64,000 nucleotides of DNA from Nitrosomonas sp. HPC101 (GCF_009833125.1 NZ_QRCC01000017.1:1-64000), one strand, 5' to 3'; positions 30,298 through 41,268 are shown, numbered from the stretch's first letter. The notes: generated by a model from the letters alone, not told the origin. Made by a program: numbers and translations.

Positions 30298-31548
30298 ATG
30301 TTTTCAAGGAGTATGACGATTGAACGGGTTGATCCGGATTTATGGCAGGCAATCCAGGGAGAGGTACAGCGACAAGAAGATCATATCGAACTGATCGCCT
30401 CGGAAAATTACGCCAGTCCGGCTGTTTTGCAGGCACAAGGTACCGTGCTAACCAACAAGTATGCTGAAGGATATCCAGGTAAGCGGTATTACGGAGGATG
30501 CAAACACGTGGATAGTGTCGAGCAGCTGGCTATCGACCGTCTGCGCACTCTGTTCAATGCCGAATATGTTAACGTACAGCCACATTCTGGTTCCCAGGCA
30601 AATGCTGCGGTCTATCTGTCGGCGCTGAAGCCGGGCGATACACTGCTTGGCATGTCGCTAGCGCATGGGGGACATTTGACGCATGGTGCATCCGTCAATA
30701 TGAGTGGTAAGATATTTAATTCGATTGCCTACGGTTTGAATCCGGAAACTGAAGAGATCGATTACGTAGAACTGGAACGGCTTGCGCATGAACATAAACC
30801 GCGCATGATTGTGGCGGGTGCTTCTTCCTACGCACGCGTGATTGACTGGCAGGCTTTCCGCAAGATTGCCGACAGCATAGGTGCTTATTTGTTTGTTGAC
30901 ATGGCACACTACGCGGGGTTAATTGCTGCTGGTTATTATCCTAATCCCGTAGGAATTGCCGATTTTGTGACCAGTACTACACATAAAACATTACGCGGTC
31001 CGCGTGGCGGGGTGATTATGGCTAAGCCGGAGCATGAAAAGGCACTGAATTCAGCAGTTTTCCCACAGACACAGGGAGGGCCACTGATGCATGTAATCGC
31101 TGCCAAGGCAGTGTCTTTCAAGGAAGCATCCAGCCAGGCATTCAAGGATTATCAGAAGCAGGTTATCGAGAATGCACGTGTCATGGCGAAGGTGCTGCAA
31201 CAGCGTGGCTTGCGGATCGTGTCCGGCCGTACCGATTGCCATATGTTTCTGGTCGATCTGCGCACCAAGGACCTGACGGGAAGGGAAGCGGAAGCTGCAC
31301 TGGAAACCGCGCATATCACCGTCAATAAAAATGCAATTCCAAATGATCCGCAAAAACCGTTTGTAACCAGCGGTATCCGGATTGGTACACCGGCGATTAC
31401 CACACGCGGATTTAAGGAACCCGAATCCGAACAGCTTGCAAATCTGGTGGCGGATGTGCTGGAAGCTCCGACTAATGGAGCCGTACTGGATCAGGTTGCC
31501 GGAAAAGCGCAGGCATTGTGTACCAAGTTTCCGGTGTATGGCGACTGA
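30298..31548 (+). CDS. glyA: Serine hydroxymethyltransferase GlyA
   Basis: 416 residues, normal length. Motifs are [31 protein letters not shown] and the PLP lysine in [14 protein letters not shown] (about residue 230). It interconverts serine and glycine with tetrahydrofolate. It is followed after 27 bases by nrdR, a common betaproteobacterial pair. Confidence 0.97.
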   Translation: MFSRSMTIERVDPDLWQAIQGEVQRQEDHIELIASENYASPAVLQAQGTVLTNKYAEGYPGKRYYGGCKHVDSVEQLAIDRLRTLFNAEYVNVQPHSGSQANAAVYLSALKPGDTLLGMSLAHGGHLTHGASVNMSGKIFNSIAYGLNPETEEIDYVELERLAHEHKPRMIVAGASSYARVIDWQAFRKIADSIGAYLFVDMAHYAGLIAAGYYPNPVGIADFVTSTTHKTLRGPRGGVIMAKPEHEKALNSAVFPQTQGGPLMHVIAAKAVSFKEASSQAFKDYQKQVIENARVMAKVLQQRGLRIVSGRTDCHMFLVDLRTKDLTGREAEAALETAHITVNKNAIPNDPQKPFVTSGIRIGTPAITTRGFKEPESEQLANLVADVLEAPTNGAVLDQVAGKAQALCTKFPVYGD

Positions 31549-31575
31549 TGTTCGTTTCAATCTGGAGGTGTGGCG

Positions 31576-32058
31576 GTGAGATGTCCGTTTTGCGGTACTG
31601 AAGATACCAGCGTGGTCGATTCACGTGTCAGTGAGGAAGGCTCCCGGATCAGGCGCAGACGACAGTGTACGGCATGTGGAAAGCGCTTTACGACATATGA
31701 AACAGTCGAGGTGCGTTTTCCACAGATTATCAAGCAGGGGGGTAATCGCGTTGAATTTAACCGGGAAAAGCTCTACACCAGTTTTGCCCGCGCGTTACAC
31801 AAGCGTCCGGTTCCAGTTGGACAGGTGGATGCTGCGATAGAACGTATTCTGCAAAAACTGCTGGGAAGCGGGGTGCAGGAAATCTCATCGCGTACAGTTG
31901 GTGAATGGGTGATGCAAGAACTGTACAAACTGGATAAAGTGGCCTACATCCGCTTTGCTTCTGTATACAGAAGCTTTGAGGATGTAGGGGATTTTCAGGA
32001 GGTGATCCGGGAAGTTCAGGCTTCTCCATCAGACCTGGAGGATGAGCTTCCAGGTTGA
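31576..32058 (+). CDS. nrdR: Transcriptional repressor NrdR
   Basis: 160 residues from GTG 31576, which has GGAGG (31564-31568) seven bases upstream and gives the standard MRCPFCG start; a GTG at 31570 is too close to that site. The zinc ribbon is CPFCG...[12 protein letters not shown] and an ATP-cone domain covers about 47-137. NrdR senses dATP/ATP and represses ribonucleotide reductase genes. Confidence 0.95.
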   Translation: MRCPFCGTEDTSVVDSRVSEEGSRIRRRRQCTACGKRFTTYETVEVRFPQIIKQGGNRVEFNREKLYTSFARALHKRPVPVGQVDAAIERILQKLLGSGVQEISSRTVGEWVMQELYKLDKVAYIRFASVYRSFEDVGDFQEVIREVQASPSDLEDELPG

Positions 32059-32477
32059 CAGCGTTATTCGTGCACCGCGCTCTCAGCATGTCGAGCATGG
32101 CTGAAATCCAAGGGTCAGTCTTGAGAATATCATGCCCGAATTCGCGAACAGTATTCGCGAATTCGGGCATGAGTGGGATTTTCTTATCCCGATATTCATG
32201 ATCTGCTTGAGCGTTGAACTTCTGGGGCTTGCACAATATAGGAGGTCGTTTCCGGGAATCAGTTTTTCCGGTGAATTACATTGTTACACAACGCTCACTG
32301 CCTTTCCTGTCTGTCTGCATTAATATGCTTCGTTGTCAGAGGTGTGTCATTCTGTCGACTATTTTTTATGCTTGCAGTCTGGCGGGTTTGCAGCCTGAAA
32401 TCGAACTTGCATGGCATGTTTAGCAAAGCAGTTATGATGCTGTCATTGATAGCAGTCAATTTAACAGAGAAGTCAGC
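32059..32477. other. 419-base non-coding stretch after nrdR
   Basis: No gene is convincing on either strand. The stretch holds the long palindrome at 32130-32172; about 20 bases before it lies CAAGGGTCAGTCTTGA, which recalls the GGGTCAG-type ends of REP or MITE repeats (a resemblance only). The rest is AT-rich with no recognised element. Confidence 0.5.
32130..32172. repeat. Perfect 19-bp palindrome with 5-base loop
   Basis: Bases 32130-32148 are exactly complementary to 32154-32172 around CAGTA. The arm contains CATGCCCGAATTCGCGAA. No T tract follows, and the stem is much longer than the terminators in this window, so a repeat-element or recombination-site origin is more likely than plain termination. 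Confidence 0.85.
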
Positions 32478-33698
32478 TTACATGTCATTTTGTTCGGATG
32501 AGAGTGTTATTTTTGCAAATTTCCTCTTCCCAACCTGGGCAATGACTGTCGTATTGGATGGGATCATCTGAGTTTTATTATTTACTCTGTTGCCATCCAG
32601 CTTTACACCGCCTTGTTCAATCATACGTAGGGCCTCACTGGTACTGGTGGTCAGTCCGGCTAATTTGAGAAGCTGGGGGATAGCCAATTCCGTGCCTTGA
32701 ATATACAGTTTTTTTTCCGGAATATCATCAGGAATAGCACCTTTGCTGAAACGATCTTCAAAATCTCTGGTCGCCTGAATGGCGGCTACCTGACTGTGAA
32801 AACGCGCCACAATTTCCTGCGCAAATTGCACTTTGATATCACGCGGATTACGGCCTGATTCCACCTCATTGCGCCAATGGCGTATGGTTTCCAGCGGCTC
32901 AAATGACAACAATTCGATATAGCGCCACATCAGGGTATCGCTTACCGACATCAGCTTGCCAAATATTTCGGTAGGTGATTCGTTGATGCCGATATAGTTA
33001 TTGAGTGATTTGGACATTTTTTGAACGCCGTCCAGTCCTTCCAGGAGAGGCATGGTCAGGATGCATTGAGGTGGTTGGCCATAGTGTTTCTGTAATTCAC
33101 GTCCTACCAGTAAATTAAATTTCTGATCAGTGCCACCCAGTTCCAGATCAGCTTTCAATGCTACTGAATCGTAGCCCTGAATGAGTGGATACAGAAACTC
33201 GTGGATGGCTATGGGCCGATTTTCATGATGGCGTTTACTGAAATCATCCCGTTCCAGCATGCGTGCGACAGTATAAGTAGCAGCCAGTCTGACCAGATCG
33301 GCTGCACTGAATTTATCCATCCAGGATGAGTTGAATACCACTTCGGTCTGTTCGGGTTTGAGTATCTTGAATACCTGAGAGGCGTAGGTTTCTGCATTTT
33401 GCTCAATCTGCTCACGTGTCAGCGGTGGGCGGGTAGCGTTTTTACCGCTGGGATCACCGATCATTCCGGTGAAATCACCGATCAGAAACAGGATATGGTG
33501 ACCAAGCTCCTGGAGTTGGCGCAGTTTGTTCAGCAGAACGGTATGGCCCAAGTGCAGATCTGGTGCGGTAGGATCAAAGCCAGCTTTGATCCTCAGAGGT
33601 TGGTTTTTGGCCAGTTTCTGTGAGAACTCCTCCTCAATCAGTAGCTCCTGACAACCTCGTTTAACTACCTGAAGTTGATGCGTAATCGATTCAGACAC
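32478..33698 (-). CDS. tyrS: Tyrosyl-tRNA synthetase TyrS
   Basis: 406 residues. Class I signatures are [10 protein letters not shown] (HIGH-like) and KMSKS (about residue 230), with the GTDQKFNLL tyrosine pocket; a C-terminal S4 RNA-binding domain spans about 340-400. The long, TyrZ-like spacing is typical of betaproteobacteria. It is divergent from the M23 protease gene, an arrangement conserved with mepM-anmK-erpA. Confidence 0.97.
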   Translation of the reverse strand: MSESITHQLQVVKRGCQELLIEEEFSQKLAKNQPLRIKAGFDPTAPDLHLGHTVLLNKLRQLQELGHHILFLIGDFTGMIGDPSGKNATRPPLTREQIEQNAETYASQVFKILKPEQTEVVFNSSWMDKFSAADLVRLAATYTVARMLERDDFSKRHHENRPIAIHEFLYPLIQGYDSVALKADLELGGTDQKFNLLVGRELQKHYGQPPQCILTMPLLEGLDGVQKMSKSLNNYIGINESPTEIFGKLMSVSDTLMWRYIELLSFEPLETIRHWRNEVESGRNPRDIKVQFAQEIVARFHSQVAAIQATRDFEDRFSKGAIPDDIPEKKLYIQGTELAIPQLLKLAGLTTSTSEALRMIEQGGVKLDGNRVNNKTQMIPSNTTVIAQVGKRKFAKITLSSEQNDM

Positions 33699-33790
33699 GG
33701 CCGGTCAGAGAAAAATCAATCGTCATTATATTTATGCTTTTCCGTGGTAGACTTGAAAAATTTTCAATAGATGAATAGGAGTGATGGCAT

Positions 33791-35122
33791 TTGATTTATT
33801 ACCAGTCACCTCGTAAAAGAAAAAGCATTCTAGCGCAAAAACTCGCTGTTTTCGCACAAAAAAAAGTACGCTGGATCACCATCCTGTCCAGTCTGCCATT
33901 ATTCGGAATGGTTACCGCCTTCGGAATTGTTCCGGATTCTTCTCTGCAGGAAATACCCAATAAAAAAATAGTACGTGCCTTACCATTACCAGAAAAATTT
34001 GCATCTTCCGATCCAGAAATGACTTTTTGGCATCAAGAAAGCATACGTCGGGGCGATACCATTGCGGCGATTCTTGCCCGCCTTGAAATCAGCCAAAAAG
34101 ACAAAATCCGCTTTCTGGAGACTGTTCAGGGGAGCCGAGCTATGAGCCGGCTTAAACCTGGGGAAATCATTCATGCGGAAACCCGGCCAGACGGAGAACT
34201 GCTGGCATTGCGTTATTTCTACGGGAATGGCGAGCAGTTTCAGGTTGAAAAAGTTAATGGCATGTTTGAGCTGAACGAACAGTCTGCCGAGGGTAATACG
34301 CGCATCCTGGTAGGCGCGGGAATAATCAACTCTTCATTGTTTGCAGCGGTTGACAAGGCTGATTTGCCAAGCACGATCGCCTTCCAGATTATTGATATAT
34401 TCTCCAGTAGTATTGATTTTCACCGTGATATTCAAAAGGGTGATCGTTTTACAGTTGTTTATGAATCCACACAGGATGAAGGTGGAAAAACCCAGATTGG
34501 GCGTGTGCTTGCGGTAGAGTTCTCTAACAAGAAAAAATCCAGACGTGCTGTCTATTTTCAGCCTTCAGGCGATGAGGGAAACTATTACACGCCAGAGGGG
34601 GAGAGCCTGAGTAAACCATTTCTGATGGCACCCTTGAAATTTTCCCGGATCAGTTCCGGATTTACTCATGCACGTTACCATCCTGTATTGAAGCGTTGGC
34701 GAGCCCACAAGGGAATCGACTATGCTGCTCCAACGGGAACGCCTGTAATGGCGACAGCAAATGGTACTGTTGAATTTAAAGGCCGCCAGAGTGGTTATGG
34801 TAATCTGGTTGTACTCAAACACGATGCGCAATACAGTTCCGCATATGGCCATCTATCGGGTTTTAACAAGCAGTTGAAAAAGGGAATGAGTATCAAACAA
34901 GGCGACATCATTGGTTTTGTTGGATCAACTGGCATGGCGACTGGTCCCCATCTTCATTATGAACTGCGGGTAAATGGTGTTCAGCGAGATCCTTCCAAAA
35001 TTGTAATGCCCGCAGCACAGCCCATCAGCAAGAAGCACTATTCTTCTTTTCGCAGACAAACCATGGAGCTGACTTCCAGACTTGATTTGCTGCGCAATAC
35101 CAGCTTTGCTGCATTGAACTGA
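33791..35122 (+). CDS. mepM: M23 cell-wall endopeptidase, MepM-like
   Basis: 443 residues. The start appears to be TTG 33791 with AGGAG nine bases upstream; no ATG in frame fits better. One transmembrane anchor (about 28-48) is followed by an OapA/LysM-like region (RRGDTIAAILARLEI), then the LytM domain with its zinc ligands in HKGIDYAAPTGTP and GPHLHYELRVNG. It cleaves peptidoglycan cross-links to allow wall growth. anmK follows after 27 bases. Confidence 0.93.
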   Translation: MIYYQSPRKRKSILAQKLAVFAQKKVRWITILSSLPLFGMVTAFGIVPDSSLQEIPNKKIVRALPLPEKFASSDPEMTFWHQESIRRGDTIAAILARLEISQKDKIRFLETVQGSRAMSRLKPGEIIHAETRPDGELLALRYFYGNGEQFQVEKVNGMFELNEQSAEGNTRILVGAGIINSSLFAAVDKADLPSTIAFQIIDIFSSSIDFHRDIQKGDRFTVVYESTQDEGGKTQIGRVLAVEFSNKKKSRRAVYFQPSGDEGNYYTPEGESLSKPFLMAPLKFSRISSGFTHARYHPVLKRWRAHKGIDYAAPTGTPVMATANGTVEFKGRQSGYGNLVVLKHDAQYSSAYGHLSGFNKQLKKGMSIKQGDIIGFVGSTGMATGPHLHYELRVNGVQRDPSKIVMPAAQPISKKHYSSFRRQTMELTSRLDLLRNTSFAALN

Positions 35123-35149
35123 TTCAGTCAATTTACGAAGACAGGTGGA

Positions 35150-36250
35150 ATGTATTACGTTGGTATTATGTCGGGCACCAGTCTGGATGGTGTTGATGCA
35201 GTATTGGTGAATTTTCACGAAGCGTCATTTTCGCTTATCAGTACCTGTTATGCTCCTTATGATCCATCCCTTCGCGCGAAACTGCTGAGCTTGAATCAAA
35301 GCGGTGAAGATGAATTGCATCGTGCAGCCTTGTCAAGTAACCGCTTGTCGAGGTTGTATGCAGAGGCGGTGGAGCGCTTGCTTGAAAAAACTGGAATTGA
35401 CCCCGGAAAAATTGTGGCAATCGGTTGTCATGGACAAACTATCAGGCACTGTCCGCAGCCGGAAAATATGTACAGCATCCAGCTGGTGAATGGTGCTTTG
35501 CTGGCGGAGTTGACGGGTATTACTGTGGTGACGGATTTCAGAAATCGCGATATTGCTGCCGGGGGGCAGGGAGCGCCACTGGTTCCTGTATTTCACCGGG
35601 AGCTGTTTTCTCATCCAGATATTCATCGCCTGATTATTAATATTGGCGGGATTGCCAACATTACCAGTCTGCCTGCCAAAAATAGTGTGGATAGCGTAAG
35701 TGGTTTTGACTGCGGCCCGGGAAATATGTTGATGGATGCCTGGTGCCTGCAGCATACGGGCGAGAGCTATGATCGAAACGGATTATGGGCAAAGTCAGGC
35801 AAAGTGATTAACGGTCTGCTGGAAGATCTATTGAATTTTCCGTATTTTTCTATGCAGCCTCCCAAAAGTACCGGGAGGGAAATGTTCGGTCTTGCCTGGT
35901 TGTTGTCTTATTTGACAGGCAGGGAAGCTGCCCAGGATGTTCAATCCACATTGCTGCAGCTGACTGTGCGAACAGTTGCCGATTCGATACGAACCTGTTA
36001 TCCAGCAGCTCGTGAGCTTTATTTATGCGGGGGGGGGGCGCATAACGACGCCCTTGTTGTCCGGCTGCAACAGATGTTATCTGATTGCCAGATCAGGCAG
36101 ACCAATATATTGGGTATTGATGTTGATTGGGTAGAGGCGTGTGCATTTGCGTGGCTGGCGCGGCAATCAATTGAAAGTACTCCTGGAAATCTTCCTGCTG
36201 TGACAGGTGCAGCCGGCGAACGGGTGTTGGGCGCGGTGTATCCTGTCTGA
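35150..36250 (+). CDS. anmK: 1,6-anhydro-N-acetylmuramate kinase AnmK
   Basis: 366 residues. Motifs are IMSGTSLDGVDAVL, GCHGQTIRH, TDFRNRDIAAGGQGAPLVP, FDCGPGNMLMDAW and LCGGGAHNDAL. It phosphorylates and opens anhydro-MurNAc during cell-wall recycling, which fits its place after an M23 endopeptidase. The LCGGGAHN codons contain a run of ten G (36029-36038), a slippage-prone tract in an essential motif. Confidence 0.95.
   Translation: MYYVGIMSGTSLDGVDAVLVNFHEASFSLISTCYAPYDPSLRAKLLSLNQSGEDELHRAALSSNRLSRLYAEAVERLLEKTGIDPGKIVAIGCHGQTIRHCPQPENMYSIQLVNGALLAELTGITVVTDFRNRDIAAGGQGAPLVPVFHRELFSHPDIHRLIINIGGIANITSLPAKNSVDSVSGFDCGPGNMLMDAWCLQHTGESYDRNGLWAKSGKVINGLLEDLLNFPYFSMQPPKSTGREMFGLAWLLSYLTGREAAQDVQSTLLQLTVRTVADSIRTCYPAARELYLCGGGAHNDALVVRLQQMLSDCQIRQTNILGIDVDWVEACAFAWLARQSIESTPGNLPAVTGAAGERVLGAVYPV
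36029..36038 (+). repeat. Ten-base G tract inside anmK
   Basis: Ten consecutive G encode the glycines of the conserved LCGGGAHN motif. As written the frame is intact. Gain or loss of one base would truncate the last ~20% of AnmK. Confidence 0.95.
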
Positions 36251-36258
36251 GAGCCCTT

Positions 36259-36633
36259 TCAAACCGAGAATGATGAGCCGCAGCCGCAGGTGCTGGCCGC
36301 AGAGGGATTTTTGATAACAAATTGTGCACCCTGGGCATTTTCCTGATAATCGATTTCTGCTCCCAGCAGGTATTGAATGCTCATTGAATCTACCAGGAGT
36401 CTGACGCCTTGCTTTTCTATTACAAAATCATCTTCATTGATAATTTCATCGAATGTGAAGCCGTACTGGAATCCAGAGCAGCCCCCTCCACTGACGAAAA
36501 CTCTTAGTTTGAGTGCCTGATTGGCTTCTTCTTCAATCAGTTTTTTTACCTTGCTGGCTGCTCCATCGGTGAAAAATAATGGAGGCAGAACTGTATTTGC
36601 TTCTTCATGGGTTATCGTATTCATTTCGTTCAC
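36259..36633 (-). CDS. erpA: Iron-sulfur cluster insertion protein ErpA
   Basis: 124 residues, A-type carrier. The three cluster cysteines are in [12 protein letters not shown] and STCGCGSS at the C terminus. It delivers Fe-S clusters to target enzymes. An N-terminal extension of about ten residues precedes the usual domain; Met4 is an alternative start. It converges on anmK. Confidence 0.93.
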   Translation of the reverse strand: MNEMNTITHEEANTVLPPLFFTDGAASKVKKLIEEEANQALKLRVFVSGGGCSGFQYGFTFDEIINEDDFVIEKQGVRLLVDSMSIQYLLGAEIDYQENAQGAQFVIKNPSAASTCGCGSSFSV

Positions 36634-36815
36634 TTGTTGATATGACAGACTGTTTTAGTATCAAGCAATTACCGTTTCCTTGGTGATTTTGAAATTTTTC
36701 TTGTATCATCTTTAGCAGACAGTAGACCGGGCATTATGTTCACAGTGCAGATTATGAGTATGGTTTTGAGCTGCCACAGTGCTATGCTATAGTCGACTGT
36801 CCACGGCGATATCGG

Positions 36816-37205
36816 CTACACTGTTTTCTTTTGAATGAATTCAATCTTGTAACCATCCGGATCTTCTATGAAGGCAATCACAGTGGTTCCATGCTGCATC
36901 GGACCCGCTTCGCGCGTAACACGACCACCCAGATTGCGGACTTTCTCACAAGCTTCATAGGCATTGTCTACTTCGATAGCGATATGTCCGAAACCTGTTC
37001 CAAGGTCATAATGATCAGTTTCCCAGTTATGCGTCAATTCCAGCACTGTACCTTCCGTTTCATTTTGATAGCCAACGAAAGCCAGAGTAAATTTTCCTTC
37101 CGGATAATCTTTACGGCGCAGAATCTGCATGCCAAGCACATCGGTATAAAACCGGATTGAGCGTTCCAGATCACCCACCCGCAGCATGGTATGAAGAATG
37201 CGCAT
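36816..37205 (-). CDS. gloA: Glyoxalase I GloA
   Basis: 129 residues. The metal ligands fall at the same positions as in E. coli GloA: His5, Glu56, His74 and Glu122. It isomerises the glutathione hemithioacetal of methylglyoxal. Its ATG overlaps the rubredoxin stop by one base (TAATG), so the two are translated together. Confidence 0.95.
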   Translation of the reverse strand: MRILHTMLRVGDLERSIRFYTDVLGMQILRRKDYPEGKFTLAFVGYQNETEGTVLELTHNWETDHYDLGTGFGHIAIEVDNAYEACEKVRNLGGRVTREAGPMQHGTTVIAFIEDPDGYKIEFIQKKTV

Positions 37206-37393
37206 TATATTTTCACCATTTCAAAATCTTCTTTCCGTGCACCACATTCCGGACATGTCCAGTTCATGGGAACATCTTCCCAGCGAGTTCCGGCAGGGAC
37301 ACCATCCTGTGGCCATCCTTCTGCTTCGTCATAGATGAAGCCACAAATCATGCACATATAACGATTGTAAACCTGATTGTCCTCTGTAGTCAT
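37205..37393 (-). CDS. Rubredoxin
   Basis: 62 residues with the four iron-binding cysteines Cys14-x2-Cys17 ([10 protein letters not shown]) and Cys47-x2-Cys50 (TCPECGA). A small one-electron carrier of the cytoplasm. It is first in a two-gene unit with gloA and divergent from thiD. A rubredoxin-reductase-like flavoprotein is encoded about 5 kb away (42505-43659). Confidence 0.95.
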   Translation of the reverse strand: MTTEDNQVYNRYMCMICGFIYDEAEGWPQDGVPAGTRWEDVPMNWTCPECGARKEDFEMVKI

Positions 37394-37445
37394 AATAGAT
37401 AAGTCGATCTGCTTAAGTTAAAATAACATTTTACGGTATTAATGC

Positions 37446-38288
37446 ATGTCACTACCACCTCCAATTGTACTATCCTTTGCTGCCAGCGACCCGAGCGGGG
37501 GGGCTGGCATCCAGGCAGATATATTGACGCTTGCCGGAATGGGTTGTCATCCGCTCTCTGTACTTACAGCTGTAACCGTTCAGGATACAACCGGCGTTGA
37601 GGATATATTCGTAATGGATGCCGAATGGGTCATTGATCAGGCAAGAACCGTGTTACAAGACATGCCGGTACAGGTATTCAAAATCGGCATGCTGGGTAGT
37701 GTCGAAATTGTCGCTGCCATTGCTGAAGTGATATCGGACTATCCGGATATTCCATTGGTGCTTGATCCCGTGCTGACTTCTGGTCGTGGTGACATATTTG
37801 CCAATGAAGAAGTCATTGCAGCTATGCGTGAGATGTTATTTCCTCAGGCAACGATTATTACTCCCAACAGTATTGAGGCCAGACGTATTGCGCTTGATCA
37901 CGAGGACGAACCGGAAATTCTGGATCTGAAGCAAAGTGCAGATCAATTATTGCAATGGGGGTGCAGCTACGTGCTTATCAAGGGTGCACACGAAAATACG
38001 CCGCAGGTGGTCAATGTACTTTACGACGTCAACGGTATCGTCCGGTCCGATGCATGGCAACGTTTGCCTGGATCATTTCATGGTTCGGGGTGCACTTTGT
38101 CATCTGCAATAGCGGCTTCGCTTGCTCATGGTATGTCGATTGCGGACAGTGTTTACGAGGCACAGGAATTTACCTGGCATACGCTTAAGGCAGGCTTCCG
38201 TCCTGGAATGGGGCAATATATACCGGACAGGTTTTTTTGGATGGAAAGTGAAAACCCGGAAGAGGAAACCGGCAGTTCTGCCGATTGA
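37446..38288 (+). CDS. thiD: HMP/HMP-phosphate kinase ThiD
   Basis: 280 residues, ribokinase-like fold. Motifs are [12 protein letters not shown] near the N terminus and [18 protein letters not shown] with the catalytic GSGC (about residue 210). It makes HMP pyrophosphate for thiamine synthesis. No TPP riboswitch is seen in the 52 bases upstream. thiE follows after four bases. Confidence 0.95.
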   Translation: MSLPPPIVLSFAASDPSGGAGIQADILTLAGMGCHPLSVLTAVTVQDTTGVEDIFVMDAEWVIDQARTVLQDMPVQVFKIGMLGSVEIVAAIAEVISDYPDIPLVLDPVLTSGRGDIFANEEVIAAMREMLFPQATIITPNSIEARRIALDHEDEPEILDLKQSADQLLQWGCSYVLIKGAHENTPQVVNVLYDVNGIVRSDAWQRLPGSFHGSGCTLSSAIAASLAHGMSIADSVYEAQEFTWHTLKAGFRPGMGQYIPDRFFWMESENPEEETGSSAD

Positions 38289-38292
38289 TTCT

Positions 38293-38916
38293 GTGAATCG
38301 GACCGGTGTGAGCGGTCTTTACGCAATTACACCCGATATTGAAGATACCGATCAATTGTGTGCAATGGTTTATCACGTATTGGCAGGGGGTGTGAGCTGG
38401 CTCCAATATCGGAACAAAGTGGCCGATAGCCGGCTGCGATTTGTGCAAGCTACGAAGATTCATCTGCTCTGCAGGCAATTTCAGGTTCCTCTGATCGTTA
38501 ATGATCACTTGGATCTGGCCGTGGAGATCGATGCAGAAGGCTTGCATGTAGGGGGGAGGGACATTTCTCCAACCGTGGCCAGATGTCATCTGGGCCAGGA
38601 TAAAATTATCGGGGTCTCCTGTTACAATCAGCTCGACCGTGCGATCGAAGCGGAAGAGGCAGGAGCAGATTATGTTGCGTTTGGCGCCTTTTATCCATCC
38701 ATGACCAAAACGAATGCACATCAGGCACCGCTTGATTTGCTGACTGCTGCAAAAAAGAAATTGGGTATTCCTGTCGTGGCAATTGGCGGTATTGATCTGG
38801 ATAATGCCAAGGTGATGATTGTCCGTGGATGTGACGCTGTGGCTGTCAGTCAGGCTTTGTTCGGTGCACGGGATATCCAGTCTGCCGCGCGGCATTTCTC
38901 AGAATTATTCAGTTGA
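38293..38916 (+). CDS. thiE: Thiamine-phosphate synthase ThiE
   Basis: 207 residues from GTG 38293, placed just before [11 protein letters not shown], where the family begins. The frame is open further back into thiD but that part does not match ThiE. Motifs are [35 protein letters not shown] and PVVAIGGI. It joins HMP-PP and thiazole phosphate. The order rubredoxin/thiD-thiE-hemL is common in betaproteobacteria. Confidence 0.94.
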   Translation: MNRTGVSGLYAITPDIEDTDQLCAMVYHVLAGGVSWLQYRNKVADSRLRFVQATKIHLLCRQFQVPLIVNDHLDLAVEIDAEGLHVGGRDISPTVARCHLGQDKIIGVSCYNQLDRAIEAEEAGADYVAFGAFYPSMTKTNAHQAPLDLLTAAKKKLGIPVVAIGGIDLDNAKVMIVRGCDAVAVSQALFGARDIQSAARHFSELFS

Positions 38917-38952
38917 ATTAATAATTTCTCAATAATTTTTATAGATATTCCA

Positions 38953-40236
38953 ATGACGATCACTAATCAGCAACTATTCGAACGTTCCAGACAGTATATT
39001 CCGGGAGGGGTTAATTCACCTGTACGTGCTTTTAAGTCTGTAGGAGGCACGCCTGTTTTTTTTCAGCACGGGCAAGGTGCTTGTTTTTGGGATGTGGAAG
39101 GAAAATCCTATATTGACTATGTCGGATCATGGGGGCCATTGATTCTCGGGCACGCGCATCCCGATGTCGTCAGAGTTGTTCAGGATGCGGCGAGCCGTGG
39201 TACTTCTTTTGGCGCCCCGACAGCAGCGGAACTGGAAATAGCTGAGTTACTGTGCCGTCTGCTGCCTTCTCTGGAGATGGTACGGCTGGTGAGCTCCGGT
39301 ACCGAGGCGGGAATGAGTGCTATTCGGCTGGCACGTGGTTATACCGGCAGGAACCGAATCATCAAGTTTGAAGGCTGCTATCACGGACATGATGACGCGC
39401 TGCTGGTCAAAGCCGGCTCTGGCGCGCTGACTTTTGGTCATCCCAGTTCAGCGGGCGTTCCAGCCGAAACAGTAGAGCATACCTTGGTACTGGATTACAA
39501 CGATGTGACTGGAGTGGAAGCAACCTTTAGCAATCTGGGCTCTGAAATTGCTGCCGTGATTGTCGAGCCGGTGGCTGGCAATATGAATCTGGTCAGGGCG
39601 GCGCCCCGGTTTCTGGAAACACTGCGCACGTTATGTACGAAGCATGGCAGCCTGCTGATCCTGGATGAGGTGATGACCGGTTTTCGCGTTGGCCTGGAAT
39701 GTGCCCAAGGATTGTATGGTATCACGCCGGATCTGACCATTCTGGGCAAGGTAATCGGCGGGGGATTACCTATGGCCGCTTTTGGCGGCCGACGAGATGT
39801 CATGGAATGCCTTGCACCACTGGGGCCAGTGTACCAGGCAGGCACACTTTCCGGTAATCCGGTTGCTGTTGCCGCCGGACTGGAAACACTGCGTCAAATA
39901 CAGACCCCCGGTTTTTTTGACAAACTATCAGCCATGACACGTAAACTAACAGATGGTCTGACTTCTGTTGCTACAAAAAATGAAGTGGCGTTCAGTGCAC
40001 AGGCAGTGGGCGGGATGTTTGGCATTTATTTCAGAAAATCTCCACCGGAAAGTTTTACTGAGGTGATGGAGAGTGACCGTGATGCCTTCAATTGTTTTTT
40101 TCATGCCATGCTGAAAGAGGGAATCTATTTTGCACCCTCGGCTTTCGAAGCAGGTTTCGTTTCTGCAGCACACAGCGATATGGAAATTGATAAAACGCTG
40201 GAGGCGGCTGATCGGGTTTTCAGTCGGAAAGTGTAA
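38953..40236 (+). CDS. hemL: Glutamate-1-semialdehyde aminomutase HemL
   Basis: 427 residues. Motifs are [46 protein letters not shown] and the PLP lysine in [16 protein letters not shown]. It makes 5-aminolevulinate for heme, in high demand in a cytochrome-rich ammonia oxidiser. Confidence 0.97.
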   Translation: MTITNQQLFERSRQYIPGGVNSPVRAFKSVGGTPVFFQHGQGACFWDVEGKSYIDYVGSWGPLILGHAHPDVVRVVQDAASRGTSFGAPTAAELEIAELLCRLLPSLEMVRLVSSGTEAGMSAIRLARGYTGRNRIIKFEGCYHGHDDALLVKAGSGALTFGHPSSAGVPAETVEHTLVLDYNDVTGVEATFSNLGSEIAAVIVEPVAGNMNLVRAAPRFLETLRTLCTKHGSLLILDEVMTGFRVGLECAQGLYGITPDLTILGKVIGGGLPMAAFGGRRDVMECLAPLGPVYQAGTLSGNPVAVAAGLETLRQIQTPGFFDKLSAMTRKLTDGLTSVATKNEVAFSAQAVGGMFGIYFRKSPPESFTEVMESDRDAFNCFFHAMLKEGIYFAPSAFEAGFVSAAHSDMEIDKTLEAADRVFSRKV

Positions 40237-40327
40237 AATATACAACGAAGCGTAATTTGCGACATATAAACAAAAAAATTCAATTGGTCAGGTCGGGTGT
40301 CGTTGATATTTTTCCAACCGGATTGTT

Positions 40328-40344
40328 ACGATTTATATAATCGT
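40328..40344. promoter_or_regulatory. Palindrome upstream of mlaA
   Basis: ACGATT-TATAT-AATCGT, a perfect 6-bp inverted repeat 40 bases before the mlaA start, in AT-rich DNA. It could be an operator overlapping a promoter. The binding protein is unknown. Confidence 0.35.
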
Positions 40345-40383
40345 GACAGTATGTCATTTCTAATAAAGAACAATTAACAAATT

Positions 40384-41160
40384 ATGGCTATTTGCTCTCC
40401 TTGTTTCCGGGAATTTATGGTGGCTTTGTTGTTAGGCGGTGTACTGTCAGGTTGTGCTACTGCGGACAATCGTTATGATCCATTGGAATCCATGAATCGT
40501 GCAGTATTCTCGTTTAATGAGCAACTTGATGAATTTGTAGCAGAGCCTGTTGCCAGAGGATATCAGCGATTTGTGCCATCGCCACTCAGAATGATCGTTG
40601 GTAACTTCTTCTCTAATCTTGATGATGTTGTCGTTGCTGCTAACGCTTTGTTGCAGCTGAAATTTATGGATGCAATGGCGAGTACGACACGTGTGGTAAT
40701 TAATACAACCTTCGGAATGTTGGGCGCTATTGATCTGGCCAGTGATATCACTCAGGTAAGTGATATTGATATTAGTAAACGCAATGAAGATTTTGGTCAA
40801 ACACTGGGTTTTTATGGTGTTGGTAGCGGACCATATCTTGTGTTGCCAGTACTGGGACCCAGCACTGTAAGGGATGCAGTCGGGCTTGGTGTGGATAGTA
40901 CCTTCATTCATCCCGCGCGCGCCATTTATACGGACTTTGATTTGTTGACAGTACGTTTCCCTGTTGCAACACTTGAGTTTATTGATAGACGTGAACAATT
41001 GCTGGGTCTTGATAAAACTCTGGAGGAGGCTTCGCTAGACAAATATGAGTTTGTACGCGATGCCTATTTACAAAGACGGAATAGCTTGATTCAGAGTAAC
41101 GGTACCCCATCTGAGGAGGAATCAATAGACTTTGATGAGGAAATAATCCTTGATGATTAA
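40384..41160 (+). CDS. mlaA: MlaA (VacJ) outer-membrane lipoprotein
   Basis: 258 residues. Lipobox VLSGC (Cys24), then YDPLESMNRAVFSFNEQLD and RFVPSPLRMIVGNFFSNLDD, the family core. It removes misplaced phospholipids from the outer leaflet and passes them to MlaC. The other mla genes are not adjacent. The C terminus is an acidic Glu/Asp tail (about 243-258). Confidence 0.95.
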   Translation: MAICSPCFREFMVALLLGGVLSGCATADNRYDPLESMNRAVFSFNEQLDEFVAEPVARGYQRFVPSPLRMIVGNFFSNLDDVVVAANALLQLKFMDAMASTTRVVINTTFGMLGAIDLASDITQVSDIDISKRNEDFGQTLGFYGVGSGPYLVLPVLGPSTVRDAVGLGVDSTFIHPARAIYTDFDLLTVRFPVATLEFIDRREQLLGLDKTLEEASLDKYEFVRDAYLQRRNSLIQSNGTPSEEESIDFDEEIILDD

Positions 41161-41221
41161 TCCTGAAAATCCGATCTGGCGCCCCAAGTGTGTATCCCGA
41201 TTGTGGTTTCTGGATTGATTT

Positions 41222-41262
41222 AATTGGAGCTGATGGGATCCTTGCTTGCACCAGCTCCAATT
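41222..41262. terminator. Bidirectional terminator candidate between mlaA and htpX
   Basis: AATTGGAGCTG (41222-41232) pairs perfectly with CAGCTCCAATT (41252-41262) over a 19-base loop. It sits between two convergent genes, six bases from the htpX stop. AT-rich ends partly replace a T tract on either strand. Confidence 0.6.
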
Positions 41263-41268
41263 GATTTA

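Noticed and set aside
31757-32236. Minus-strand open frame crossing nrdR and the long palindrome
   Set aside because: Mostly antisense to nrdR, with no known domain; the palindrome creates part of its apparent sequence.
37394-37445. TPP riboswitch upstream of thiD
   Set aside because: Only 52 bases are available and no THI-box segment is visible.
37497-37503. Seven-G run in thiD as a contingency tract
   Set aside because: Too short to be remarkable compared with the ten-G run in anmK.
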